Source: Scleromitrula shiraiana
Taxonomy: Eukaryota > Ascomycota > Leotiomycetes > Helotiales > Sclerotiniaceae
Reading direction: 5' to 3'
Assembly: GCA_028455995.1 (NCBI GenBank)
Contig: JABELC010000004.1
Location: forward strand, 806,001 to 870,000
Length of the DNA: 64,000 nt
Shown here: in pieces, positions 10,968-21,951 of the stretch
Numbering within the stretch: position 1 is the first letter of the stretch
Layout of the letters: the number at the start of each line of letters is the position of its first letter
The notes under the pieces: model-generated
The model's input: the letters and a program-made list of their open reading frames with translations, nothing else
Database searches by the model: none
Told to the model about the DNA's origin: nothing
Translations under genes and position numbers: made by a program

Positions 10968-13646
10968 GATGGGTTGAAAGGAGATGAGATGGGATCAGAT
11001 CATATCAAAGGAGACGAAATCAGATAAAATAAAATAGGATGTTAGGTTAGGTTAGGTTAGGGTAATGCATTGCATTTTTTGGTGTTGCATGGTATCATTG
11101 GCGGCTTTGACTTCTTTTCTTGTCTTTTCTTCTTTTTTCCTATATTTCCTTTTTCCTTTTAACCACGACAGAGGGTTCTTCAAAATAGGTGTGCGTGTAT
11201 GTATGTATGTATGTATATGTATGTTACATATACCGGTACTATAGACGAGTATGTATGTATGATCTGGTAAAAGGAGACGAAAATCGATATGGCATCAATA
11301 TAAATATATATATAAATATAAACATATATATAAATATCCATCATCCATCATCCATCCATCCACCCTCCAATTCATCCTTAATTATTCTAGAAGACGACTA
11401 AAACCAACCCATCTACCCCTTCTAGAACAGAAACTTCAAAATCTAGATCTAGGCGGCTAAGCTGGCTCGCTTTAGAACTATCTAAAGTAAAGTAAACATC
11501 CGCATACAAATCCCATCCCATACCATCCCATCCATCACATTACATCCCATTACATGATATGATACATGATCTATAACCTCATCCCTAGAGAGTTCTAATC
11601 TAAATAACACATACGGTACAGTACGGTACCCGTGACGAGACTGACGATCACTCCGATTTCGCGGATGGATGGATGGATGGATGGATGGATGGAGCGCTCG
11701 TTTCAGGGTTTCTCCACCGCCGAAGGTTGGTTCGTGTCGTATCGAGTGGTTGATGTTATGATGGATGGGTGGATGGATGGGTGAATGGATGGATGGATGG
11801 GTGAATGGGTGAATGGGAATGGGAATACTTAGGTGGGTGAGGGAGGCTCTTCTATTGATTATGTGAATTTATAAGGTCCTCTTACTAATAATTAGAGATA
11901 TTGCGGTCCTGGCAGGACGGAACTTTATCGGCCGCTCCACTGTCTGTCTGTCTATCTACTTGGTGGATTGGATGGTCGATCGGAATTCTATTCCCTTTAC
12001 TCCGTACATTTTTTTTTTCTTCAAAGCAGGTTCTAAGATTAGGAAGATTAGGTGGTTTTGGCCTCGTCTGGCCTGGCCTGGATGCTTCTATCTCCACTCA
12101 TTTCCTTGTATTATTGATGATTGATGGAAATGAATACTGAATGACGAATTGTAAAGGAAGACGACGACGACTACGACGACGACGGTAATAAGAATGATCA
12201 CAACCACCAATCACCAAAATTATACATATGCACATGAATCATGTAGCCCATTCATTCATCCACCGGAACAATAGAATAAAATGCTAGACATCTACAGTAC
12301 AGTATTCGGATAAGTACATACGCAAAAAGAAAAGACCCCAAAATCCCAAAATCACTACTGTAGGTAGAATCGATCAAAAATCTCCTAAAAAGTAATAAAT
12401 AACGTATTCGGCGCAATAATCAATGAAACGCGCGGGAAAATATCCATCCCATCCCATCCAATACAAATACGCACAGCACACTCTCTCGCATATTCGGCTC
12501 GTGCTAAAAAAGGGTAACAAAATTCATCGGCAACTAACCTAGTAGGGAGGGATATTATTCCCTTTTGCTTAATAGAAAGAGGTGATGCATATGGGATTAC
12601 GACGCTTTTTGCGTATCGTTTGAGTTGGGGGTTTTTATCGAGGGTCATACTGAGTTATATAGAGGTGAGAGAGGAGAAATACTATGGGAGTATTGCAGTA
12701 TGGGAGTAATGTACCGGTAAGTAAGAGAGAGAGGAAGAGTAGAAGAATAAATAAGAGTAAATCAATATGAATATAATAGTGAGGGAGAGTAAAGTACATA
12801 TACTTCGTACATCTCATTTCATCTTATTTTCCTACTTATTTACCTACATAAGTATTTCAATTCATCCATCCTTACCCGTCACTGGTTATTGCCAACTGTA
12901 TATGATTTGATTGAAATGAATGTACAATTCTTGATTTAGAAGAACCTTAGAAAGAATACGAAAGAACAAAAAACCGTCACCTCATTCGTATTGTTATTTT
13001 TCTCTTATATACTTCCGTATTCTTACATACTTCCGTACTCTCTCCTTTCTTTTCCTATTTCTACTTACAGTGGATGTTTCTATACATAGAAATTTCATCA
13101 TCGTTCAATTATATATCCCATACGAGTATATACGAAACAAACCCAGCAACATCAGTTGAAATTCCGGCACTTTTTCTTCCCCTCCTTCATCCACCTTCTT
13201 CCTTCCTCTTTTCCTTCCTCCCTCCCTTCCTCCTCTTCATCAATTTATCTTCAACTCTTCTCGAAGGAAAGGAAAGGAAAGGAATTTTGAATAGTATAAG
13301 GCGGACGGATTCATCAATTCTCCAACCCGATTAGTTTCCAGTTTCTCGGCGCGCTCGTACCTTTACATCACTTTCTCTTGGCAGATACCATTTCTGACGC
13401 CTCGTTTTACTTGGCGATATATACCACCATACTTTAAAAATAATCCCCTATCGAGTTGTACATCAACAGAATCAAAATATTCAAGACAAGACGAGGCTGG
13501 CATTGCAGCCTTGTAGTTTTTCTTTGGTTTATTTTACATTCCTTTCGTTTTTTTTTTCATTTGGTTTGATTTGATTTCTTGAATTTGGTCGAATTTGGTT
13601 GGTCGTGTTTTAAGAGAAGGAAGTCAAAAGATAAGAATAAATAAAC
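10968..13646. other. 2.7-kb spacer with microsatellites
   Basis: Contains a four-fold TTAGG run at 11043-11062, GTAT and TATAAA runs (11190-11330), GGAT tracts at 11663-11693 and 11761-11812, a GAC run near 12163-12185, and a CT-rich stretch from 13170 to 13260 leading toward the next gene. No coding signal found on either strand. Confidence 0.65.
11663..11693. repeat. (GGAT)n microsatellite
   Basis: Seven or more GGAT units; a second interrupted block is at 11761-11812. Confidence 0.9.
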
Positions 13647-15449
13647 ATGCGTGCCTTTACAAGATTAGGCGCATCGGTATTCGCGACCGTTTTATCGTTA
13701 ATGACCATACTTTCCTTATTACCCAAATCGCGCGTTACGGAACATTTGAGAAAGATTGAAATTGGTGGGACGTCGATAAATGATGTTACCGATAAGGTAT
13801 GGGATTGGGCGGCCGGTGATGAGATTGATGATGATTATGAGGATGATGGGGAGGGTGGGGTGAGGTTGGTGGTTTTTGGGGATAATTGGGTTGATGATTC
13901 GATTGGGGAGTTTGGGGCTGGGAACGGGAAGGGTCAGAGTTGGACGGAGGTTCTTTGTGAAGAGGTATGTTTTTTCTACTTCTTTCTATGATTTGGTCTG
14001 GCATTGGATTTGTATGAGATGGGATGAGATGAGATGAGATGAGATTGGCACAATGTGTGAATTATATTATACATGCTAATCTTTAATTCATTCATTCAGC
14101 TCGGATGTATTTCACAGATTAACATGGCAGCATCACAACCAAGCAATTCATACCCATCATCAGCCCCAACCGGAGTATTAACATCCAACGAATTATACAC
14201 CTCAACAATTTGGAACACAACATCAGAATCCATGCTTCCAGATTTCAAAACCCAAGTTCAATCATTCATCAACCTTCCACGTAGCAAAAAAGTCACAGAA
14301 ACCATCTTCGTCCTCTCATTCGGTACTTGGGATATATATCATCTAGCTAGTTTAGAAGTGGGCAAAGCAAACGAGATACTCAATTCAGCCGTCGACGAAA
14401 TGTTCATCCAACTCGACAATCTCTACGCTCATTATAGGGAAACTCTCGAATCGACTCATATTCTCCCGAAACCAAGCAACAAATCAAACGCAATCTCGCA
14501 CCCGCGATTTAGAGTCATCATTCCTAAATTGTTCGATCCGACACTTCTTCCAGGTTGGTTATCTGAAAGACCGGCCCCGCTAAAACCAAGTTCTGTGGCG
14601 GAAAATCAGAAAAATGCAGTTTATTTGCTGGGGAAGTGGGAACTTGCGGTGGAAAATAAGTTTAGACCTTGGTTTGCTAGTATTCCGGAAGCTACTTCTG
14701 TGGGGGAATGGATCGAGGGGGATTCGAAAGAAGAACAACAGCCAGAATCGCAATCGCAATCGCTGGAAGAATCTCAACCGGAGTCTCAACCGGAGTCTCA
14801 ACCGGAGTCTCAGCCGGAGTCTCAGCCAGAAAGTCAAGGATCAAATGAAGATATACCTGGAGCTTCAGAGGAACAACAATCGCCTGAATCTACGGAACCG
14901 GTACCGGAACATTTCGATCAGGGTTCTAACACTGAATCTACAAAACGTGATGAAGGAGGTACAGTATCCACACAAATCGAAGGACAAACTGAAGGACAAC
15001 CAGAACAGGAAACACAAATTACAATCCCCCCACCAAGAAAAGATGTCATCTACTACGACCTCCAAAAACTCCTCGTCGATATGATTCTAGAGCATCAACT
15101 CGAAAACGAAGGGTTATCTGACGCGGCGGGGCTGGGAACCAAGGAAAGTCCTTGGATTAGTGTTTATGATCCTTGTTTGATGGAATCTAAGACTTCATCC
15201 AACAATAAAACTAAGAGGAAAGTATCGAACCTACCGAAAGTTGCGAAAAGAGAAGAGGGAAAGGGGGAAGAAGAGAGGGAGGTAAATGGGAGATTAATGT
15301 GTGAAGATCCGGATCAGTATTTGTTTTGGGATGGGTGGAGAGTGGGAGGGAAGGCGATGAGGGTTGTGGGGGGGGAGGTGGCCGGGTTGGTGGGCCAGGG
15401 GAAGACGGTTAGGAGTAGTTGGGGGGAGGAGGGTGGTGTGCCGTCTTAG
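13647..15449 (+). CDS. SGNH/GDSL-type hydrolase-like protein, membrane-anchored
   Basis: Two exons, 13647-13964 and 14100-15449 (donor GTATGT, acceptor TTCAG); phases close to give 555 residues. A hydrophobic segment at about residues 7-25 (ASVFATVLSLMTILSLLP) looks like a signal anchor. LVVFGDNWVDD occupies the place of the GDS nucleophile block, and the later FVLSFGTWDIYHLA resembles the GxND-like block of fungal SGNH proteins, but the nucleophile Ser is Asn here, so catalysis is uncertain. The middle of exon 2 carries a disordered Gln/Glu/Ser segment with tandem SQPE units encoded at about 14770-14835. The C-terminus includes YDPCLMES and DPDQYLFWDGWR, a pattern like the Asp-His end block with Trp in place of His nearby. 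Likely an ER or cell-surface protein of unknown substrate. Confidence 0.75.
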
Positions 15450-15708
15450 ATTGTTGGTTTGGTTCGTTGCTGAGAGAAAAGAAAGGAACGGCGTGATTTG
15501 TTGGGTGCTTGGTTGTATATTTGAAAAGGAGGGGATATATATGATATATTGGATTCGGTACATATACGTGTGTGTGTGTGTGTGTGGATAAATAGAGCGG
15601 CATGCATACATATATATATATAGCGAGAGCAAAGAGCTAGTATACATACATACTCACAAGCAGGTTAGGTTATGTTAGATTAGGCTAGTCGGTCGGACAT
15701 TTAGCGAG

Positions 15709-15822
15709 CACAGCATCAGCATCAGCATCAGCATCAACATCAGCACAGCATCAGCACAGCATCAGCATCGGCATCAGCATCAACATCAGCATCAGCATCA
15801 GCATCAGCATCAGCATCAGCAT
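15709..15822. repeat. CAGCAT hexanucleotide minisatellite
   Basis: About 18 units of CAGCAT with variants (CAACAT, CAGCACAG, CGGCAT). Confidence 0.9.
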
Positions 15823-16045
15823 GATCATATAGATTTAGCGGGCGGCAGAACATCCCTCTTCCATCCGTCTGACGAGCGGAGCGAAAAGGACGGACGGACG
15901 GATGGACGGACGGGCATCATGAAAGGGAGGTGGTTGGGCGGGTATTTATGGGAGTTCAGTTCGGTTCGGTTTCGTCTTGCTGGCGAGTGCGAATCGGAAT
16001 CGGAATGGAATGGGAAGTTTTTTTTTTTTTTCGCTTGTTCGTTCG

Positions 16046-16110
16046 TTCGTTTGTTTTTTTTGTTTGTTTGTTTGTTTGTATGTATGTATGTATGCATGTA
16101 TGCATTATCT
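16046..16110. repeat. GTTC/GTTT/GTAT tetranucleotide run
   Basis: Successive tetranucleotide motifs that change from GTTC to GTTT to GTAT to GCAT along the strand. Confidence 0.85.
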
Positions 16111-17512
16111 TGGCGCTTCTTGGGAATTGGGAATGAATCTTTTATTTTTTATTGCTTGTTTTTTTATTTGATTGGTTGTCTAGTTGTGTGTTTCTTTTTT
16201 TTGGGGGGGGAGGTTGTTGATAGCGAGGATGGATGGATGGATGGATGGATGGATGGGATACCCGGTTGAAAGTATATATTATATATTATATGTGTGGTTC
16301 GTGGGAGCTGTCTTGTACATATCAGTTAGGAGAAGAGAGAGGAAAAGGGGGGAGGAAAACGAGAGGGGGTGATGCGGGTAAAAGAGGGGCAGAATAGATG
16401 ATAGATAGAGAGAGATAGATAGATGGAGAAGTGCAGAAGAGAGATGAATAGAAATTTTTCTCATATACGTGGAATATATCATCTGATACCTATATGGAAT
16501 TTTCCAATTACTCACATATTTGTTCTAGTGAAGAATAGAATGGGATGAATGGGATGATTGAGGGGTGTAGAGTAGAAATTAGGGTTATGGATTAACCGTC
16601 AATTAATTCATGTCCGAGTCTGTCAACTCGACTTTTCCATATCTACACATCAATTTAAAAACCTCGAATTGTTCAGACTCGGATCAGGGTTTCATAATTA
16701 TTAAAATAAAAATAAAAATATATATCTTTCTTTTTTGTGGAAAATGCCTTTCTCATTCTTTTATTACTCTCTTCTCCACTCTTGTCATGCATGATATTAG
16801 CTAACGGGGGGGGCTTGCTTGTCTTTCTTACATGGTCTGGTGTGGGTGCATTGCTTGGTTTGGGATTTCAATTGATGACCAAGTGCACGCACTTACCCGA
16901 GTACGGAAAAACGACGCAGATTCCCTCGGGATTATCGACTCTTGATAGCCTTTGCTTTGGAGATTTATCTTGAGATTGGTTTTTTTTATCCATCTTTGAT
17001 CAGATTTGTTGAAGAGACGGCAAATCTTTTGGGCGGGAGTTTGAAGTTTGAAGTTCTTTGGTTTTGTTGAGTTGATTGATTCAAGAACGTGTGGGGGAAT
17101 TACGTTGAATTTGGAAATTAGGGGATCGTTATTTTTCAACCATTCTTCCTTCTTTTTTCAATAACATCAAGTTATTGGGTGCTCACGAGGGCTTTAATTA
17201 TCAATTTGAGATTCTCAGGACTGTTTCAACAGATTGTTTCGCAAGTGCGCCTAGCAGAAGAACTGGAACTGGGTTCTTTCCACCGGAGCTTCAATCTCAT
17301 TCACTGCTCATTTCCATTTGTCTCTTTTCAAGACTTTCCAAACAACTCACATTCGTTTTCGATTGCATTCCTACTTTCAAAATTACTTTTGATATTATAT
17401 TTTATCAGGACAATAACCGAACCGAACTCTACGAGTATCTTTCGAGTAATAGGGCAATAGCAGAGCAAGATTTCAACCACATAAGAACATATTATATGCA
17501 CTAGTCCATCCG

Positions 17513-17957
17513 ATGAATGCAGTGTTTACATCGCAGATACCGACCGACTCAACCTCTTCCGTATCAATTCTCAACTCCACCACTATAAACAAATTCACGC
17601 TTTTCCCTCGATTGCCCACTGAGATTCGTTTTGAAGATTCGGGGGGATGTGTGTTCTTTTCCGAGAAACGTGGACATTTGACACATGCAGCTAGATTGTT
17701 TTACAGACCGTTCCGAAAAAAAAAAAACAGCATCTCGTTTCTTCACATCGCAACTTATTCCGTCGGTCTTGCATATATCCCAGGAAGCGCGCTTAGCTGC
17801 TTTGAAATTTTATCATCTTGGGTTTGGTTCTCAATATGAGTTCTCTGGTGGTGTTATCATCAATACCGAAAATAGAATTTATGTTAATACGAACGTGAAT
17901 TTACACTCTCTTATCGAGTGGAATATACCCCAGCGTACACGTTGGGGAATGTATTGA
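17513..17957 (+). pseudogene. 2EXR-domain protein, frameshifted pseudogene
   Basis: The 2EXR signature is split between frames. KFTLFPRLPTEIRF is read in one frame (about 17588-17630). The continuation KIRGDVCSFPRNVDI, then FFTSQLIPSVLHISQEARLA, ALKFYHLGFG and RIYVNT is read in the next frame to the stop at 17955-17957. One extra T in the CGTTTTG run near 17628-17632 explains the shift, and an in-frame TGA at 17679-17681 follows. The order (FPxLPxEIRLKIW ... PxVLHxSQEAR ... ALKxY) is the known layout of fungal 2EXR proteins, whose function is unknown. Two intact relatives lie within 4 kb. No good intron covers both defects, so I call it a pseudogene; the exact start is not determinable. Confidence 0.7.
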
Positions 17958-19663
17958 TTTGACTTATGATTTAGGATGCACCCCGGACTTGAATTAAAAG
18001 TTCTAGGCGCGACGGTTCTTTTGCTGGAAGTTGGGATTATGGATGTGATTTTATTTGGTTTGGTTTGCCACTGTTACAAGTTACATATTTCTTCCGTTCT
18101 TTTTTTATCTTTCGTTTCTTTAAGGGGATGTAATTATGGGCTTATTTTACTCAATGGGATACTCATCAGATGTGTATTCTTGCAAGTTATTGGCTCACTT
18201 TCTGGTTGATTATTTCTTTTTTTTTCTTATTTTTCTTTTTTTCTTCTCCTTCTTGGCGTACTATCGTTCGTTTAAAGAAGGGGGTCGTATGGTGTAATAG
18301 TTTCTGAGTGGCTATATCTAATCAAATCTCCATTCTATATCAAATTCAAAACAGCCTAAATATGTATATGTCAAGCATTGTCGAGAATGGCAGATGTAGA
18401 ATAGATAGAGCTCGGCAAATGCTTGGATTTCATGATTGTATTTCATAAATGCCGATTAATCGGATTCTTCCCGATATCGGATGCTGGCATGGTTTCGTCT
18501 TGATTTGAAATCACCATGTATGCAGTGGCGTAGCCTAGGGATATGTTGGAGGCATTCGCATCTCGTTGCTATGTATGCTCAGGCTACCGACTGATGAACC
18601 ATCTTCACGGGTACCTACCGCAAAAGGTATAGATAGATATTTGTGGACATGTCTGATTTTCAAAGGGATATCGACAGGCGATATGTAACCAAATTAACTT
18701 ATTATTGGCGCTAACTAATTATTTTACGGAGGGAGGCAATCTAATAAGCTTCAAGTAAACTTGTGGGGGAATATTGTGGGTACTACTGCTACGTCTCAGA
18801 GTTTACAAGATTGGAAAGGAAAAAGATGAGAGAAAAGCAAACTATCGCTTCGAATAACGAGGTGCTGTTAAACTATAAAAATAGAAACAGAGAATTATAT
18901 AAAGTAGGTATAGCTAGATTGTATTTATTATTCTGGAATGGTTCTTACATAAGTCGTCCAAAAAAGTGAATCTAGACCATTCAAGCGAAGTATTATCCTA
19001 CTTACCCCAGTCATCTAATAAGAATTCAGTAGGCCTAAAATAATTGCCCAGTAGGGTAAAATTATCTACAGATATCTGTTTAGAGAAGCTGAGTCACTAT
19101 ATTGTGACCAGCAAGTAGATCTTCTAGAAATGCTGATTTGATAGAAATGAATAAGAAGGGTCTTGGTTTTCGTTAGGTAAGGTAGCTGAGGTGCACTAAT
19201 CCTGAATTTAGACGAAGTATCAATTGACTGAAATAATTTATAAAAATTGTCACTGAAATTAGATTGTAGGGTAAGTGGTATCACACGGAGATCGACAATA
19301 CAATCACTAAAGATGCTCAGCAGCAACAAATGGTAATTTTTTAAAAGCTAATATAGGTATTAATTACCAGTAGTCTATAGCAAGGTCTGAGCCTTCTTGA
19401 TCGCCCCAGAATTGGCTAATTCAAAAGCTCCTGCCAACAAAACAATTTAAATAAACTCCAAAACTAGACACAGATTGCTTAAAGTGAAATTCGCATTACC
19501 ATGCGTGAATAGTTTCCTCATTTGCTAACTCCGTCCACGCGATGTAAAAATTATAAAAACATGGGATAATTATGTAAATGTACCAAACTAAGATTCATGT
19601 CCCTAAAGTAATAAACATTCCCCAAGGAAATTGAAGATAAGAAACGATATCAATGTGACTAGT
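17958..19663. other. 1.7-kb spacer
   Basis: AT-leaning, with pyrimidine runs near 18210-18250. I see no gene. A short GTGGCGTAGCC stretch near 18523 resembles ends of some DNA transposons, but no partner end is visible. Confidence 0.55.
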
Positions 19664-20479
19664 TTAGTCACGAGTGTGGTAGATTATCTCCGGCTTTTTC
19701 CAGACATCGACATTGTCGTACAACCATTGTGGACACCAGTCGATCTTTTGGCGAGGCTTCTCATTATCATCTGCCAATTTATTTGATCTTCTCTGGTTCT
19801 TCTGGAAAGTTTCCAAGCTTTCAATATTCTGTATAAGTTCCTCTGATTTAGTTGCAATAGGTGTGTTGACAACACAATCATCTTCTGAGAAATAGGAAGC
19901 AAATGACACAGGTTTGCTTTCTCCGCTGCTAACCCACACCGTAATCTCGCGGATGTGTTCATTCATCCACCAGTGTTGTGTTGGAGCAGCCCACCATGAC
20001 CATCCTTTCGTGATCTGCAAATTGGCTTTCACGGCTAATCTGGATACCTTAATATCCCTCATACATGACACTAGACTGTTAAATTCCAAAGCCAGAGATT
20101 CGCACGGTGGGAAAACTCTGTCAGAAATAGGATTCAGCCATATCCTAGCTTCGTTCCATGACGACGGGGCTTGAACCTTTTTGTCATGGGTTCTGAACAA
20201 TTGCTTGTAGTGTTTAAGAGCCTCTGTGCGCCATTTGTGGTTCACTTGTAGAACTGATGGTACGTTGCTTGTTCCGAATTGATAGAATAAACCACATCGA
20301 GATCTAATAATATATACTGGAATGTCGTTTCCCTGGAAAATGCACATTTCCATTATTATGAGCTGTAGCTCAGGAACTAGTTGGGCATAATACTCGAAAG
20401 TGGTAGCAGAAATGACAGAAGTTTGAGACTGTTGAGTGGTGGTAGACATATTGAGGTTTCGCAGAGAATTTTGATTCAA
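19664..20479 (-). CDS. 2EXR-like protein (hypothetical)
   Basis: Single open frame of 271 residues from 20479; an in-frame ATG ten codons later (MSTTTQQSQTS) is an alternative start. The N-terminal part FEYYAQLVPELQLIIMEMCI resembles the degenerate start of a 2EXR domain (F-x-LP-E-L-x-x-I-W). SNVPSVLQVNHKWRTEALKHYK corresponds to the PxLLHVCRESRxxALKxY block, and ARIWLNPISDRVF to the RIYxNPxxDxVY block. The family is expanded in plant-associated leotiomycetes and has no established biochemical role. No signal peptide or membrane segment. It is divergently transcribed from the 2EXR gene at 21148, across a 668-bp spacer. Confidence 0.72.
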   Translation of the reverse strand: MNQNSLRNLNMSTTTQQSQTSVISATTFEYYAQLVPELQLIIMEMCIFQGNDIPVYIIRSRCGLFYQFGTSNVPSVLQVNHKWRTEALKHYKQLFRTHDKKVQAPSSWNEARIWLNPISDRVFPPCESLALEFNSLVSCMRDIKVSRLAVKANLQITKGWSWWAAPTQHWWMNEHIREITVWVSSGESKPVSFASYFSEDDCVVNTPIATKSEELIQNIESLETFQKNQRRSNKLADDNEKPRQKIDWCPQWLYDNVDVWKKPEIIYHTRD

Positions 20480-21147
20480 CCTAAGGCCTTGAGTGATTGA
20501 TGTAGGGGCTTCGAGTGGTAGAATAGAACTAAAGTAGTAAACCCAGTATAAAGTTGATGATATTGATGTGAAAGATGGTGTAGAGTAAGAAAGTAGAATT
20601 CACGAATCTGCAAGAACTAAATACCTCAAATTGTACGGGAAGCATATAACAGTCCCGTAGATAGAAATTCGAGAACAACCATAGATAATCGAGTAGGTTA
20701 CCAAACAAATACCAGTACTTTCTACAGGTAAGGAAGGCTGTAGTTGTCAAATCATGGTATAATAAAGAAATATTAAACCTTGAAATATCTAGTGAATAAG
20801 AGAAGCGAACCTAAAAGAATCAGACATACTCCAACTAGTGCTCTAACATAGTCGGTACGGGACAAGAGTAGTGATGACTCACGTAGTTGAAGTAGATTCA
20901 TCAAGAACCTGTCCTGTAAATTTTACATGTACGGGTGTGAATCCATGAGATAAATATCTCATTTTCAACTGATTCTGAAATAATAGAACCCACAATCCTT
21001 CAAAACAATTCGTACTTGATCAACAAATCTTCCCTCCTTCATTTTCTCATCAAAGGAAAACTCCCAACAAATCACAGACTTCTCCTATCTCGGTGAAAAT
21101 TCGAAATTCCTCACTCCAACTCAAAGTTCAACCAAAGAGTCTATAAT
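20480..21147. other. Divergent intergenic region between two 2EXR genes
   Basis: Serves as promoter region for both flanking genes. No other feature is seen. Confidence 0.6.
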
Positions 21148-21951
21148 ATGGCCTCTAGATATTGTCCAACCAATCTAACTTTCAACAAATTCGAGGATTT
21201 TCCTCTTGAGATCCAGCGTATAATATGGTATCACGCATCTAATCTTCCACGACTTATTGATGTTAAGCCAAAAAGAATGTACGAACTACCTCAATCTGGT
21301 CTTGGATATCCCAACAACGGTTTTGGTCATCCTCATGACCTGAGAGTGTCTAGATGGAAATCTGCTACACCGGTTCCAGCTCTTTTTAGTGTCTGCAGGG
21401 AAGCCAGATCTGAGGCTCAAAAGCACTACAAAAAGACGTTTAGCCGATCATTTACATTTCCCGCCTTCACTCTTACGGTCTTTCCTCGCTTTTATTTCAA
21501 CATTGAGAGCGACATTCTGTATTGTCGAAATCTACACAAGATGGATATAATTGATGTGATGGCTTTGTCAGATCTAGAGCACGATTTGGAGATCAAAAAC
21601 ATAGCTGTAAATCTTGTCAAGTTTGAAAGAGGTGCTTTATGGGGTATGCTTATATATGAATGGTATGTTTTGGGGGGGCAATATCATGACGGATGGCTAA
21701 ACTTGGGGCTGAGATCAATGCTCTTCTACGTCAACAGCAATACCCTGCATCTGGTGGAGCGTATAGAACATGCGTTGAAACGACTCCAAACTTATGTGGA
21801 GGCGCAAGTTGTTCATGATGATTCGGCTGCCTTCGCCTCGAGACCGAGAAACCGTGCGTTTTGGACCCCGCTATGGGCCTTTAACAGATACTCAACAGAG
21901 GAAATGAGAAACTGGGTGCCACCACGGATAGTTATCGAAATGACTAAATAG
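21148..21951 (+). CDS. 2EXR domain-containing protein
   Basis: Single-exon frame of 267 residues starting MASRYCPTNL. FNKFEDFPLEIQRIIWYHAS is the first 2EXR block. ALFSVCREARSEAQKHYKKTF is the central block with the diagnostic Cys-Arg-Glu-(Ala)-Arg. FYFNIESDILY matches the RFYFNPxxDTLY block. The rest (LALSD-type helix, WGMLIYEWYVLGGQYHDGW and the Trp-rich C-terminus) is typical of long 2EXR proteins. It looks cytosolic or nuclear, with no signal peptide. Function unknown; similarity to the 19664 gene and the 17513 pseudogene suggests local family expansion rather than recent tandem copying, because the sequences have diverged strongly. Confidence 0.85.
   Translation: MASRYCPTNLTFNKFEDFPLEIQRIIWYHASNLPRLIDVKPKRMYELPQSGLGYPNNGFGHPHDLRVSRWKSATPVPALFSVCREARSEAQKHYKKTFSRSFTFPAFTLTVFPRFYFNIESDILYCRNLHKMDIIDVMALSDLEHDLEIKNIAVNLVKFERGALWGMLIYEWYVLGGQYHDGWLNLGLRSMLFYVNSNTLHLVERIEHALKRLQTYVEAQVVHDDSAAFASRPRNRAFWTPLWAFNRYSTEEMRNWVPPRIVIEMTK

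Larger units (their letters stand above)
15450..17512. other. 2-kb spacer rich in simple repeats
   Basis: Holds GT (15568-15588), CAGCAT (15709-15822), GTTT/GTAT (16046-16110) and GGAT (16227-16257) tracts. The part 16800-17500 has short open frames on both strands without recognisable domains; it may be the decayed upstream part or promoter of the 2EXR pseudogene. Confidence 0.6.

Noticed and set aside
11043..11062. Four TTAGG units, resembling telomeric repeats
   Set aside because: Too short, pentameric rather than the fungal TTAGGG array, and embedded among other simple repeats.
18515..18545. GTGGCGTAGCC stretch like ends of some DNA transposons
   Set aside because: No inverted partner or target duplication within several kb.
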